Positions 55,166 to 64,000 of a DNA stretch of 64,000 nt are shown here, piece after piece (position 1 is the stretch's first letter; each line of letters begins with the position of its first letter). The DNA is from CAVYXF01 sp963772335. Its GTDB lineage: Bacteria; Pseudomonadota; Alphaproteobacteria; Rhizobiales; Rhodomicrobiaceae. Made by a program: the position numbers and the translations under genes. The stretch is from NCBI GenBank assembly GCA_963772335.1, contig CAVYXF010000005.1:186001-250000 (forward strand), read 5' to 3'. The notes beneath the pieces were generated by a model. It was not told the origin of the DNA, made no database searches, and was given only the letters and a program-made list of their open reading frames with translations.

Positions 55166-56554
55166 TCAACCTTCTTTCACGCCCTGAGACCACCATGGGT
55201 CTGGATCGACCGGGCGGGCATCCTTCCGGAATTCAATATACAATGATGGGCCGCGAGACTGGGCTTCGTCTGCCGACTGGGGCGCAGCTTTTCCCATCAC
55301 CGCCACTGGCTCTCCCGCAAGAACGAACTGACCAACGGACGTGTAGATCTGATCCATGCCTGCCAAGAGTATATGATAGCCCCCACCGGCATTAATGATC
55401 AAGAGCTGGCCATAGCTGCGGAATTGTCCGGCATAGATGACCCAACCGTCGGATGGGGAAGCGATTTGTGCATCACCGCGAGTTTCGACGACTATACCTT
55501 CTGACTTTCCGCCCGTCTCATCTCGTGTTCCAAAGGATTTAATTTTCTTGCCGACACAAGGAAAGGGCAGCTGGCCTTTCACCTTGTCGAACGGCAGAGC
55601 TGGTTTCAGCCGTCCGGGCTGTACAAATGCGATCTGCTTTGCTTCTGGCTTCAGCTCGACTACAGGGCCCAGCCGTTTCAATTCGGCTTCATAAGCTGCA
55701 AGGTTCGAATTCTGTACAACCTCCGAATCAAGGCGCTGCAGGAGCTCACCCAGATCGGTAACGGCACGGGTGTGACGTGACGCCGCAACTTTTAAGTCTT
55801 CCAGCTTGGCGAAATTGCCGCGTAGCCGCTCACGCCGCTCGGCGAGCAGCAAGGTGATCTCATCACGCAAATGGGCGGACTTCTCTTTTTCGGCACCAAG
55901 GCGCGCCTGCTGGTCGTGGCTCTCGGCAAGAACTTTGTCCAGCTCGGCAAGGCGGCTTGCCAGCCGGTCGGATTCCTCTTTGAATTTCGGGAAGAACGAG
56001 GACAGCACCATGGCGCTGCGCACCATTTTTAGTGCATCGGACCGCCGCGTGGCCAGGATTGGAGGCGGCTCGCGGCCCATGCGCTCCATGACGGCCAGCA
56101 TCTGTGCGATCGTGCTCCGGCTCTCACGCAGCTGCACCCGGATTTCGGCTTCCTGAGCGGTGAGCTTGTCGAGCTGGCCTTCGATTTCGGTAAGACGCTT
56201 CTCGCTTTGCTGTGCGTTGCGCCCGGCATCGATCAGCCTGGCCTGAAGATTGGCGCGTTCGCTGTCCAGCGCTTTGGTCTCGCTCTCGAGGCTCTCCTGT
56301 TCCTGCTGGATCTTCTCGAGATTTTTCTGGTGTTCTTGAAAGAGGCGCCGCGCCTCCTCGATATCGATGTCATCAGCCTTTTTTTCGGCGGCGTTGCTTT
56401 TCTTTTTTTCTTTAACTTGGTTCTTTGCCAGAATGAGCGGTCTTGCGGCAGGCTCGGCGGCATCCGCGACGACGGCCGGCAGCGAGCAGCACAAGGACGC
56501 CCAGACCGTCAAGGCCACTAGATGCGCGCTCGCCTGGAATCGCCCTCTTTGCAT
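55166..56554 (-). CDS. envC: Murein hydrolase activator EnvC
   Basis: A 462-residue secreted protein. After a signal peptide a long coiled coil covers about residues 60-300 (EARRLFQEHQKNLEKIQQEQESLESE and on). A degenerate LytM/M23 domain lies at the end (VGKKIKSFGTRDETGGKSEGI, LIINAGGGYHILLAG, LYIEFRKDARPVDP). The zinc ligands of active M23 peptidases are missing, as in E. coli EnvC, so it should activate amidases rather than cut peptidoglycan. It drives cell separation. Followed by ctpA. Confidence 0.88.
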   Translation of the reverse strand: MQRGRFQASAHLVALTVWASLCCSLPAVVADAAEPAARPLILAKNQVKEKKKSNAAEKKADDIDIEEARRLFQEHQKNLEKIQQEQESLESETKALDSERANLQARLIDAGRNAQQSEKRLTEIEGQLDKLTAQEAEIRVQLRESRSTIAQMLAVMERMGREPPPILATRRSDALKMVRSAMVLSSFFPKFKEESDRLASRLAELDKVLAESHDQQARLGAEKEKSAHLRDEITLLLAERRERLRGNFAKLEDLKVAASRHTRAVTDLGELLQRLDSEVVQNSNLAAYEAELKRLGPVVELKPEAKQIAFVQPGRLKPALPFDKVKGQLPFPCVGKKIKSFGTRDETGGKSEGIVVETRGDAQIASPSDGWVIYAGQFRSYGQLLIINAGGGYHILLAGMDQIYTSVGQFVLAGEPVAVMGKAAPQSADEAQSRGPSLYIEFRKDARPVDPDPWWSQGVKEG

Positions 56555-56782
56555 TCGAACAGTGCTGATTTGCTCTTAGTGACGTAGAAATGCGTGCCGG
56601 TTTTACCAACTAATCATTATTCCGCAAGAAATTCACGGGCAGCAAACGCGCTGACGGCCGGTCTGTCACCAATCAGTTCATAGCATCGCGAATGCGGCGG
56701 GCGCAAACCTCGCGTGGAAAGAGGGCAAAGACAGGGCAAAAGGGCGGGATCCTATGCGGCGATAGAGCCCACAGCAAAATCT

Positions 56783-56799
56783 GGCCCGCTCAGCGGGCC
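56783..56799 (-). terminator. Terminator of the HlyD operon
   Basis: GGCCCGC and GCGGGCC form a 7-bp stem with a TCA spacer. On the minus strand AGATTTTG follows. It lies 50 bases after the HlyD stop and ends the P-type ATPase / ABC / HlyD series. Confidence 0.55.
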
Positions 56800-56848
56800 A
56801 AGGTGCAAGCGGAGTACCGTCCTTCCTTCGCGCACGGCCGCTCAGGTT

Positions 56849-58063
56849 TTATTGCAGATTTTGCCGCTCGACGATGCTGACACCATCCGCGATGCGATCG
56901 TTGGGATGCAGAATCACGTGGTCACCCTCGCCCAGCCCGCTTTCCACCACCGCGGCGCGCGAATTGCGTTCACCCAGGCTGACTTTCTGCAGGCTGGCGC
57001 GGTCCTGCGCTGCTTTGAACACAGCCCAGCTGTCGCCCTGACGAAACAGCGCGCTGAGCGGAACAGTGAGGGCCCTGTCCGTGCTCCAGACGATAATCCG
57101 CACATAAACGCGGTATTCATGGCCGAGCCGCTGCCAGGCTTCGGGCGGATCAGTCAGATCAAGGCGCACGAACACGCGCTGCTCTTCGATACCCAGCGCC
57201 GAGATCTTCTCAAAGCCGGCCGGCTCGATGCGCCGTACCCGCGCATGGAGCGGCGGTCCGCCCCAATCCTCGACAAGGGCTTCGGCGCCTTCTTTCACGC
57301 GCACGGCATCGCTTGAGAGGAAATCGACCACGATCTCCAGATCGCTGTGCTGGCCAAGTTCGGCCAGCGGCGTGGCGGGCGCAACGACCGTCTCGCTTTC
57401 CGTATTGATCTTCAGCACCTCACCCGTAATCGGGGCCATCACATTGACGCAGCAGGGGCCGTTGCTGCTATCCGATGCGCTCGTGGGCTCGATCAGATTG
57501 GCCTTTGCCTGCTCCAATTCGCGCATGCGCATAGAGATCTCGGCCTTGCTGCTGGCGATGGCGGCTTCCTTGGTACGCAGATCGCTGGCTGCCGCCTCGA
57601 GGGTGCGCTCCGGGGCGATGCCGCGCTGGGCGAGGCGCTCGGCGCGGTCTTTCTCACTGGCGGCGAACTCCTGCTCGGCATTTGCGCGCGCCAGATTGGC
57701 CTGTGCTAGGGTGAGCGCTGCTTCGGCGATCTTGACCGAGGCTTCAGCCGCGCGGCGGTTGCGCTCGTCCAGGAAAGAAGGCGCCGTCGGCAGGATGGCG
57801 GCGATGAGCGTCTTGTCCTTCTGGACATGATCACCGACCTCCAGCGCGGAACGCAGCACGCGCCCCCCTATCGGGGCGGAGACAACATAGACCTCGCGGA
57901 TACGGGCCACGCCCTCGTCATCGACGGTGACCTGCAGCGGCTCATGCTTGATCGCGGCCAAATCAACCGGGATCGGATTGGGCCAGAAGCCATAGGCGAA
58001 CGCCGCAATCACGATAATGCCGATGGCGCCCCGAAACAGCCAGCGCCGCGCGCTTTGCCCCAT
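56849..58063 (-). CDS. HlyD-type periplasmic adaptor of an ABC export system
   Basis: A 404-residue membrane fusion protein. A membrane anchor (GAIGIIVIAAFAYGFW) is followed by a first lipoyl-like half (YVVSAPIGGRVLRSALEVGDHVQKDKTLIA), a helical hairpin (about residues 110-200) and a second half (VMAPITGEVLKINTESETVV). The C-terminus binds GLGEGDHVILHPND. It should link the ABC permease to an outer-membrane factor, or work with it alone. It follows the permease gene by 5 bases. Cargo unknown. Confidence 0.85.
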   Translation of the reverse strand: MGQSARRWLFRGAIGIIVIAAFAYGFWPNPIPVDLAAIKHEPLQVTVDDEGVARIREVYVVSAPIGGRVLRSALEVGDHVQKDKTLIAAILPTAPSFLDERNRRAAEASVKIAEAALTLAQANLARANAEQEFAASEKDRAERLAQRGIAPERTLEAAASDLRTKEAAIASSKAEISMRMRELEQAKANLIEPTSASDSSNGPCCVNVMAPITGEVLKINTESETVVAPATPLAELGQHSDLEIVVDFLSSDAVRVKEGAEALVEDWGGPPLHARVRRIEPAGFEKISALGIEEQRVFVRLDLTDPPEAWQRLGHEYRVYVRIIVWSTDRALTVPLSALFRQGDSWAVFKAAQDRASLQKVSLGERNSRAAVVESGLGEGDHVILHPNDRIADGVSIVERQNLQ

Positions 58064-58068
58064 TTATC

Positions 58069-60438
58069 TCATTCCCGCGTTTTCAAAACGGCGATCAGGT
58101 CGAGCTGATCAATTCTGCGGCGCACGAGAGCTGCGGAAACCGCCGCCGCGACAATAGCGGCAAGCGCCGCTTTGGCATAGGTGGCTCGTTCAACGACAAA
58201 GGGGATGCGGTAAAGGTCGGTGTCGAGATTGGCGGTGACGATTTTCGCCAGCATATAGCCCATTGCCCAGCCGAGCGGGATGGCAAAGACGACCAGAATG
58301 GCGATCTCACCCAGCAGGATGCGCGATACCTCCCCGCGCGTGAAGCCGAGGATACGCAGGCTCGCCAGCTCCCGCGCGCGCTCGGAGAGCTGGATACGGG
58401 CGCTGTTGTAGACCACACCGAAGGTCACGATCGAAGCAAGCGAGATATAGACCCAGGTGATGATGTTGAGATTGCGCGCCAGCGTCGCCCGGAAGGTTTT
58501 CAGCGACGCATTCAGCAGCGAAACGCTGGCGACCGCCGGCAGGTCCTTCAGCTCGTTGTGGAGCGCGCCAAGCCGCTTATCATCGATCATCAGATTAGCC
58601 GCCGAGACGGCACGCCCATCGCCGAGCGCGGCGTCAAGGCTGGCAAGGTCCACATAGGCGTTGAGGCCGAGATAGCCCTGCACAATCGCCGTCACTGGCA
58701 GGTCGAATTGCCGCCGGCGGCCGGATTTTATCTCGACACGCACTGTCCGACCGATGCCGACGCCGAGAATTTGCGCCAGCTTCTCGCTGAGAGCGATGCC
58801 GCTCTCCGGCACGGTCATCGGCTTCAGGTCGGTATCGAGAAGGCGCTGTAGATCGGTCCCAGGCGGCAGGCCAGTGATTGCCACGCGTTTGTGCCTTGCG
58901 CCGTTGCGCAAGGTGACTGGCACGGAGCGATAGACTTCCGCCGTGAGCACACCCGGCAGGCGCTGCAACTCCTCCTCGATGCGCGCCGGCCGGATCTCGG
59001 TGAAAGAAACGGACACGTCCTGCCGCAAGGTGCGGAAGTAGGTGACATCGATCATGAATTCGACGGAGTCGACCGGGTGGAACGAGACGATCAAGAGTGC
59101 GACGGCACTGGCGATGCCGGCAATCGTGAGCAGCGCACGCGTCGGATAGCGGGTCAGATGGCGCAGGATCATCATCGTGGATTGCGACAGGCTGCCGAGG
59201 ATGCCGAGCTCGCCGAGCCAGGAGCGGTGATAGCGCACCGGCGCCGGAGGGGCCATGGCGACCGCGGGCGGCAGCTGGATAGCCTGCAGCACCGCACGGA
59301 TACCGCCGGCCAGCGCCGCGGCGAGGCTAATTCCACCGGCTATAATGTAGATGTCGGCAGGCATCAGGAAAACCAGGAAAGGAAAGTGGAAGAACTCCGC
59401 GTAAAGCGTCGTCAGACTGCGTCCCATCCAAGTGCCAATGCCAAAGCCGATCAGGATGCCGCCTATGGCGATCAGGCCGGTGAACTTCAGATAGTGCATG
59501 CCGATGGCGAACCCGCCATAGCCGAGCGCCTTGAGAAGCCCGATCTGTTCGCGCTCCAGCGCAATGATGCGGGCGAGCGCCATATTCAACAGGAAGGCGG
59601 CGACAGCGAGGAAGATCGGTGGGACGATGCGCGCCAGGCCCTCGAGCTGCGTCAGCTCGGCGTCGAGGAAGGCATGCGATTGCTGGTCCTTGCGGGTGTA
59701 GCTGTCGAGGCCGCCATAGGGCGCAAGGATCGCATCGATCCGATCGAGTACATCCTCCTCGATGGCGTCCCGGCGTAGGCGGAACGCGGCATCGTTGAAC
59801 GCGCCCTTCATGTCGAAGGCCGCCGCCGCCGCGTCGTAGGGATACCAGAGCACACCGAAGCGGCGATCGTCCGGCACCAGATTGCCGGGGGCGAGCGCAT
59901 AGATGAACTCCGGTGAGAGCGCAAGCCCAACGATCGTCAGCTGGCGCTTGCGCCCGTTCAGGATCGCGCCGACCTGGTCGCCCGGCCCTAGCTTGTTAGC
60001 CTTGGCGAAGGCCTCGTTAACGATGACCTCGTCGTCGCGGCGCGGATCGGGCCAGCGCCCCTCGCGCAGGAACAGCGTGTTGAGCGCCGGCTCGCCGAAA
60101 ACCGGCAGCGAGATCAGCCGGCCGGAGACCGGTTCGTCCAGCCCCGCAACGTCGAGGATCGCCGCGCCGCTGACCCGCGTCTCAACCGCCGAGACGCCTT
60201 GGATGCGGGCAAGCTCATCGCGCAGATGGTTCGGCACGCGCCGCGCCTGGGCAAAGACATCGGCGAAGCGGTAGCGCTCGTAATAGGCCCGGCGCGTTTC
60301 GCTGAGCGACCGGTGAGCGCCAACGGCGATAATCATCGTGGCAACGCCGGCGGCGATCACCAGCGCGATCGCGATCGCCTGTCCGCGCATATGCACGAGG
60401 TCGCGGATCAGCTTTTTGTCGAGTGCAGCGACCGCCAT
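58069..60438 (-). CDS. MacB/FtsX-type ABC permease, double-length
   Basis: A 789-residue permease. The first membrane helix (AIAIALVIAAGVATMIIAVG) is followed by a large periplasmic domain. Two FtsX domains are clear; their coupling motifs are LEREQIGLLKALGYGGFAIGM and SERARELASLRILGFTRGEVSR. The double FtsX layout resembles LolCE-like or lipid-related exporters, and it is coupled to an HlyD-type adaptor here. It lies 14 bases after the ATPase gene. Substrate unknown, possibly a lipid or hydrophobic compound. Confidence 0.85.
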   Translation of the reverse strand: MAVAALDKKLIRDLVHMRGQAIAIALVIAAGVATMIIAVGAHRSLSETRRAYYERYRFADVFAQARRVPNHLRDELARIQGVSAVETRVSGAAILDVAGLDEPVSGRLISLPVFGEPALNTLFLREGRWPDPRRDDEVIVNEAFAKANKLGPGDQVGAILNGRKRQLTIVGLALSPEFIYALAPGNLVPDDRRFGVLWYPYDAAAAAFDMKGAFNDAAFRLRRDAIEEDVLDRIDAILAPYGGLDSYTRKDQQSHAFLDAELTQLEGLARIVPPIFLAVAAFLLNMALARIIALEREQIGLLKALGYGGFAIGMHYLKFTGLIAIGGILIGFGIGTWMGRSLTTLYAEFFHFPFLVFLMPADIYIIAGGISLAAALAGGIRAVLQAIQLPPAVAMAPPAPVRYHRSWLGELGILGSLSQSTMMILRHLTRYPTRALLTIAGIASAVALLIVSFHPVDSVEFMIDVTYFRTLRQDVSVSFTEIRPARIEEELQRLPGVLTAEVYRSVPVTLRNGARHKRVAITGLPPGTDLQRLLDTDLKPMTVPESGIALSEKLAQILGVGIGRTVRVEIKSGRRRQFDLPVTAIVQGYLGLNAYVDLASLDAALGDGRAVSAANLMIDDKRLGALHNELKDLPAVASVSLLNASLKTFRATLARNLNIITWVYISLASIVTFGVVYNSARIQLSERARELASLRILGFTRGEVSRILLGEIAILVVFAIPLGWAMGYMLAKIVTANLDTDLYRIPFVVERATYAKAALAAIVAAAVSAALVRRRIDQLDLIAVLKTRE

Positions 60439-60452
60439 GAGTTCACATGCCC

Positions 60453-61187
60453 CTACCAGCTCAGCTCTGCGGGGGCGAGTCGGTGCGTATTTTCCTCGAT
60501 CCGCGCGATCCGTCCGTCGTGAAAATAGATGACCCGGTCGGCGACATCCTTGATCGGCGCATTGTGGGTGATGATGGCTGTCGTCGTGCCGAGCTGATCG
60601 TTGATGGTAACCAGGGCCTCGATGACGCGAATACCGGTCTTGGAATCGAGGGCACCGGTCGGCTCATCGCACAGCAGCACTTTGGGACGTTTGGCAATGG
60701 CGCGGGCGATCGCGACCCGCTGCTGCTCGCCGCCCGAGAGCTCTGCGGGAAAGTGGTCCATGCGCGGCTTGAGACCCACCAGATCGAGCGCCTCTTCCGG
60801 CTGCATCGGCGCCTGGGCTATCTCGGTGACGAGCGCCACATTCTCGCGGGCGGTGAGGCTGGGAATGAGATTATAAAACTGGAAGACGAAGCCGACATAA
60901 GCGCGCCGGTAGCGGGTCAGCGCGGACTCGTTCATAGCGGTGAGATCGAGGTCTTCGAACATCACCTTGCCGCTGGTTGCCACGTCCAGCCCGCCAAGGA
61001 TGTTGAGCAGTGTCGATTTGCCCGAGCCCGATGGGCCGAGCAGCACCGCGATCTCACTGCGATAGAGCTCCATGGAGACGCCGCGCAGCGCTTCAACCTT
61101 GATGGTGCCAGTGTCGTAGATCTTGATCAGGTTCTCGGCCCGAAACGTCACTTGCCGAGCCGCGTCTGGCTGCTGCGCAACATTCAT
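60453..61187 (-). CDS. ABC ATPase of the MacB/LolD type
   Basis: A 244-residue ATPase with Walker [11 protein letters not shown]-loop [17 protein letters not shown], signature [15 protein letters not shown] and Walker [13 protein letters not shown]. The ATG at 61187 ([11 protein letters not shown]) is preferred to an upstream in-frame ATG at 61223. It energises the double-FtsX permease encoded next. The P-type ATPase gene lies 73 bases upstream on the same strand. Confidence 0.9.
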   Translation of the reverse strand: MNVAQQPDAARQVTFRAENLIKIYDTGTIKVEALRGVSMELYRSEIAVLLGPSGSGKSTLLNILGGLDVATSGKVMFEDLDLTAMNESALTRYRRAYVGFVFQFYNLIPSLTARENVALVTEIAQAPMQPEEALDLVGLKPRMDHFPAELSGGEQQRVAIARAIAKRPKVLLCDEPTGALDSKTGIRVIEALVTINDQLGTTTAIITHNAPIKDVADRVIYFHDGRIARIEENTHRLAPAELSW

Positions 61188-61260
61188 CGGTGACAGCCCA
61201 TTCCCGTCGCACCATGTCTTCACGCATACGCTTTACGCGAAATTATCCCATTGGTGTAGG

Positions 61261-63750
61261 TCAGGAGGACGAGGAGGAGGGTCGCAGCGAAGACGGCGAG
61301 ACCAGCTTCGATGACGTCACCGGTCCGAATGCAAACAGCGCCCGGATGTCCGGCACCGCAAAGATCGCCGCCAGCAGCAGCCCATCGAGGCCGAGCACGA
61401 TCCAAAGCGTCGGATTGTGGCGTGTGATCGCCTCGCGCAGCGAGATGACGAAGGAGCGGTTGCTGAGGATCATAATAGCGTTCGCCAGCACCAGGCTCAG
61501 GAAAGTGAGCGAGCGCGTCTCGTCCTCCGGCCGGCCGGCAAAGCTGGCGGCGAGGAAGAAGGTGGCAACCATGCACAGCGCGGCGGTACCTTGCACGAGC
61601 GCTTTGAGCAGCACGGCTCGCGACAGCAGCCGGCTGCGGATGTCGCGCGGCGGCCGTCCCATGATGTTGGCTTCCGCCTGCTCGGCTTCGAAGGCGATCG
61701 AGGAGACCGGATCGACAATCATCTCGATGAAGGCGATGTGCACCGGAAGCAGCATCAGCGGCAGGCCGAAGAACAGCGGCAGGAGCGCAAGTCCCGCGAT
61801 CGGCAGATGCGCGGCAGCGACGAAGGTCATCGCTTTCTGCAGATTATCGTAAATACGCCGGCCAAGACGGATCGTCTTGACGATGGAGGCGAAGTCGTCA
61901 TCGAGCAGCACGATGGCGCTTGCCTCGCGCGCAACATCCGTACCGCGCCCACCCATGGCGACGCCGATATGCGCAGCCTTCAGCGATGGTGCATCATTGA
62001 CGCCGTCGCCGGTCATTGCCACCACCTCGCCATTGGCTTTGAGCGCATTGACGATTCGCAGCTTCTGGTCCGGGCGGACGCGGGCGAACACTGTGGCGTG
62101 AGTAACGCGCGCGGCAAAAGCTGCATCCTCCAGCTGGTCGATCTCGGTGCCGGTGATGACATCCTCGCCATCGATGCCGGCCTGATTGGCGATCGCACGC
62201 GCCGTGGCCGGATAGTCGCCGGTGATCATTACCACCCTAATGCCGGCCTCGCGGCATTCGCGCACCGCGGCAGGAACATTGGCTTTCAGCGGATCGGCAA
62301 GCCCGGCCAAACCCAGATAGGTGAATGCGAACGCCGTTTGCGCGTCCGGCAGGTCAGCCCGCTCCCATTCGGCGCCGGCGATTGCCAGGACGCGCAGGCC
62401 AGAGGCCGCCATGCGCTCAGCCTCCTCATGCATGCGGGTGCGCGCCGCCTCGTCGAGACTGCAGAGATCGGCAATCGCCTCCGGCGCCCCTTTCGCGGCT
62501 GCGACGAAGCCGCCCTGCCCCGCCTCGCTCCACACCTGTGTCATGGCAGGCAGCGCGGGACAAAGCGGATAGAGCCGCTCCAAGAGCCGGCCCTCATGCG
62601 GAGCCTCGCCGTCCAGCAGTTCGGCGCCGCGGGCGTGAAACGCCTTCTCCATCGGGTCGGCGGGATTGGGCTGGCTCGCCAGGATGCCGAAGCGGAGCAG
62701 CGTGCGAAGCGACGGCGTTAGCGTCGTCGCGCCCATATTGCTGCGCCAGCGAACGGAGCCATCCGACATTTCGGCAATCGCCATGCGGTTTTCGGTGAGC
62801 GTGCCGGTCTTGTCGGTGCATAGCACCGTTGCCGAGCCAAGCGTTTCGATCGCTGAAGCCCGCCGCGTCAGCACATCGATCCGCGAGATGCGCCAGGCGC
62901 CCATCACCAGGAATACCGTGAGAACCACCGGAAACTCTTCGGGCAGCATGGCCATGCTGAGCGCCAGCCCTCCGAGCAGGCCTTCGAGCCAGCCTCCGCG
63001 AAGCAAGACGTAAAGCAGGCCGACAATGAGGCTGGTGCCGAGGCCGACAACGGCAAAGACTTGCACGAAGCGGCGGATCTGGCTCTGCAAGGGCGGCGCC
63101 TCGGCCTCGATGCCGTGCAGGCTTTTTCCGATCTTGCCGATCTCACTATGCGGGCCGGTAGCCGTGACCCGCGCCAACCCGCTCCCAGCGACGATCAGCG
63201 TCCCCGAAAAGAGAGCGGCATCCGCAGCGTTGCCGCCGGCGATTTGCGCCGTCTTGCGCACGGCAACGGATTCGCCTGTCAGCAGCGACTCATCGACGGC
63301 AAGTTGGGGCGGGGTGAGAAGGGTGGCGTCGGCAGGAATGCGATCGCCTTCGCTCAGCACGAGAACATCGCCCTGAACCACCTCACGCCCGGCAATGCGC
63401 CGCCGCTCACCATCGCGGATGACAAGCGCGCGCGGGCTGGTCAGGTCGCGCAGGGCCGTCAGCACATGCTCGCTGCGCACCTCCTGCACGACGGTGATGA
63501 GAATGGAGGCCGAAGCCAGCCCAACGATCAGCACCGCTTCATGGAAATCGCCTAGGGCGAGATAAACGACGCAGGCCGCAACCAGCATCAGGAGCATGGG
63601 CTCCTTCAGCACCTCGATAATGATGCCGATTGTGTTCCGGCTATCCCGCCCCGGCAGCTCGTTCGGGCCATCAGCCGCGAGGCGTGCCTCGGCTTCGGCC
63701 TGACTCAATCCTGTGAGGGCACCGACATCGTGCGACATCGTGTGGAGCAT
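61261..63750 (-). CDS. Cation-transporting P-type ATPase (P2-like)
   Basis: An 829-residue P-type ATPase. The phosphorylated Asp is in LCTDKTGTLTENR near residue 310, TGE is in SLLTGESVAV, and the hinge is MTGDGVNDAPSLKAAHIGVAMG. The membrane motif in helix 4 reads MLPEEFPVVLT, not the PEGLP of Ca and Na/K pumps nor the CPC of heavy-metal pumps. Helix 6 reads FIEMIVDPVSSIAFEAEQ. The ion is not known; Ca, Mn or H are possible for this PEEFP group. A GGAAGAGA site precedes the ATG. A UspA gene lies upstream on the same strand. Confidence 0.88.
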   Translation of the reverse strand: MLHTMSHDVGALTGLSQAEAEARLAADGPNELPGRDSRNTIGIIIEVLKEPMLLMLVAACVVYLALGDFHEAVLIVGLASASILITVVQEVRSEHVLTALRDLTSPRALVIRDGERRRIAGREVVQGDVLVLSEGDRIPADATLLTPPQLAVDESLLTGESVAVRKTAQIAGGNAADAALFSGTLIVAGSGLARVTATGPHSEIGKIGKSLHGIEAEAPPLQSQIRRFVQVFAVVGLGTSLIVGLLYVLLRGGWLEGLLGGLALSMAMLPEEFPVVLTVFLVMGAWRISRIDVLTRRASAIETLGSATVLCTDKTGTLTENRMAIAEMSDGSVRWRSNMGATTLTPSLRTLLRFGILASQPNPADPMEKAFHARGAELLDGEAPHEGRLLERLYPLCPALPAMTQVWSEAGQGGFVAAAKGAPEAIADLCSLDEAARTRMHEEAERMAASGLRVLAIAGAEWERADLPDAQTAFAFTYLGLAGLADPLKANVPAAVRECREAGIRVVMITGDYPATARAIANQAGIDGEDVITGTEIDQLEDAAFAARVTHATVFARVRPDQKLRIVNALKANGEVVAMTGDGVNDAPSLKAAHIGVAMGGRGTDVAREASAIVLLDDDFASIVKTIRLGRRIYDNLQKAMTFVAAAHLPIAGLALLPLFFGLPLMLLPVHIAFIEMIVDPVSSIAFEAEQAEANIMGRPPRDIRSRLLSRAVLLKALVQGTAALCMVATFFLAASFAGRPEDETRSLTFLSLVLANAIMILSNRSFVISLREAITRHNPTLWIVLGLDGLLLAAIFAVPDIRALFAFGPVTSSKLVSPSSLRPSSSSS

Positions 63751-63787
63751 GTGTCTCTTCCCGCGTCGCGTCGATGGATCGGCGCCG

Positions 63788-64000
63788 TCAACGGCAGATC
63801 AGCACGGGAATGGTGCTTTTACTCACCACCTCGTTGGCTTCGCTGCCGAGCAACAGGCGCGCAAAACCGCTGCGGCCATGGGAAGACATCACGATCAGAT
63901 CGGCTCCCCGCTCCCGCGCCGTTTCGATAATGCCCTCGGCGGGAAGGCGGTCCTTGACATGCAGCGTCTCAGAAGGGACGCCCGCCGTCTTGGCGGCCTC
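63788..64000 (-). CDS. Universal stress protein UspA family, partial (C-terminal part)
   Basis: Seventy codons are visible up to the window edge. The sequence reads VKDRLPAEGIIETARERGAD, then LIVMSSHGRSGFARLLLGSEANEVV and IPVLICR. The SHGRSG-(x)n-GS stretch is the ATP-binding motif of the UspA fold. The start lies outside the window. It is upstream of the P-type ATPase gene on the same strand, 37 bases away, and could share its operon. Function of such proteins is stress survival in general. Confidence 0.85.
   Translation of the reverse strand, partial: EAAKTAGVPSETLHVKDRLPAEGIIETARERGADLIVMSSHGRSGFARLLLGSEANEVVSKSTIPVLICR

Noticed and set aside
61417..62721. 434-residue plus-strand frame opposite the P-type ATPase
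   Set aside because: Shadow frame; the ATPase motifs DKTGT and TGDGVNDAP are on the minus strand.

Overview
The window looks like chromosome from a GC-rich alphaproteobacterium of the order Hyphomicrobiales (Rhizobiales). The evidence is the flagellar block with flbT, flaF and an FtcR/Rem-type regulator, the envC-ctpA-YibQ-rppH cluster, a Fur-family Zur beside znuCB, and a RIME-like intergenic palindrome. I cannot name the species. I saw no rRNA, tRNA or CRISPR array.

Layout. 0-2 kb: an XRE regulator, the start of a possible partner gene at the left edge, and a small membrane protein. 2-7.8 kb: mutT, argJ and a parvulin-type peptidyl-prolyl isomerase, divergent from secA. 8-10.5 kb: an accessory patch with a winged-helix protein, tiny ORFs and a decayed IS1595/ISXO2-type insertion sequence. 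10.5-17.8 kb: malate synthase, an IclR-type regulator, a glyoxylate/hydroxypyruvate-reductase-like dehydrogenase and a TRAP transporter. Three TTCC-(N)-GGAA palindromes sit in the promoter regions of the first three genes. 18-24 kb: a branched-chain-type ABC importer with two tandem binding proteins. 24-31.7 kb: a metal island, probably for zinc, with DUF3299, an FtsX-type permease and ATPase, DUF2796, DUF2946, DUF1007, an orphan ECF-type ATPase, zur, znuC and znuB. 32-42.4 kb: ispG, a shikimate-dehydrogenase-family gene, a P-loop kinase, a D-lyxose-type isomerase, a large unknown membrane protein, mobA-mobB-moeA and mrp. 42.4-51.3 kb: a candidate structured RNA, a RIME-like repeat, flagellar genes (fliQ, flgD, flbT, flaF, flgL, flgK, flgE), an FtcR/Rem-type regulator, and a chemoreceptor with a separate periplasmic Cache-like protein upstream. 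51.6-64 kb: rppH, YibQ-like deacetylase, ctpA, envC, an ABC/HlyD export system, a P-type ATPase and the C-terminal part of a UspA protein.

How the genes work together. The IclR-like palindromes suggest that malate synthase, the dehydrogenase and the regulator form one glyoxylate regulon. The Zur region joins ZnuCB, which lacks its binding protein ZnuA here, to a Zrg-like system (DUF2796, ATPase, permease, DUF3299) and several small metal-related proteins, probably for zinc acquisition under low zinc.

Quality caution. Five conserved genes (secA, the 8.0 kb winged-helix gene, the first binding-protein copy, the DUF1007 gene and flgK) are each broken by one single-base indel, with both halves otherwise well preserved. 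secA is essential, so consensus errors are at least as likely as real mutations. The transposase has two separate indels and is probably truly decayed. Coordinates for these genes span the repaired reading frames.
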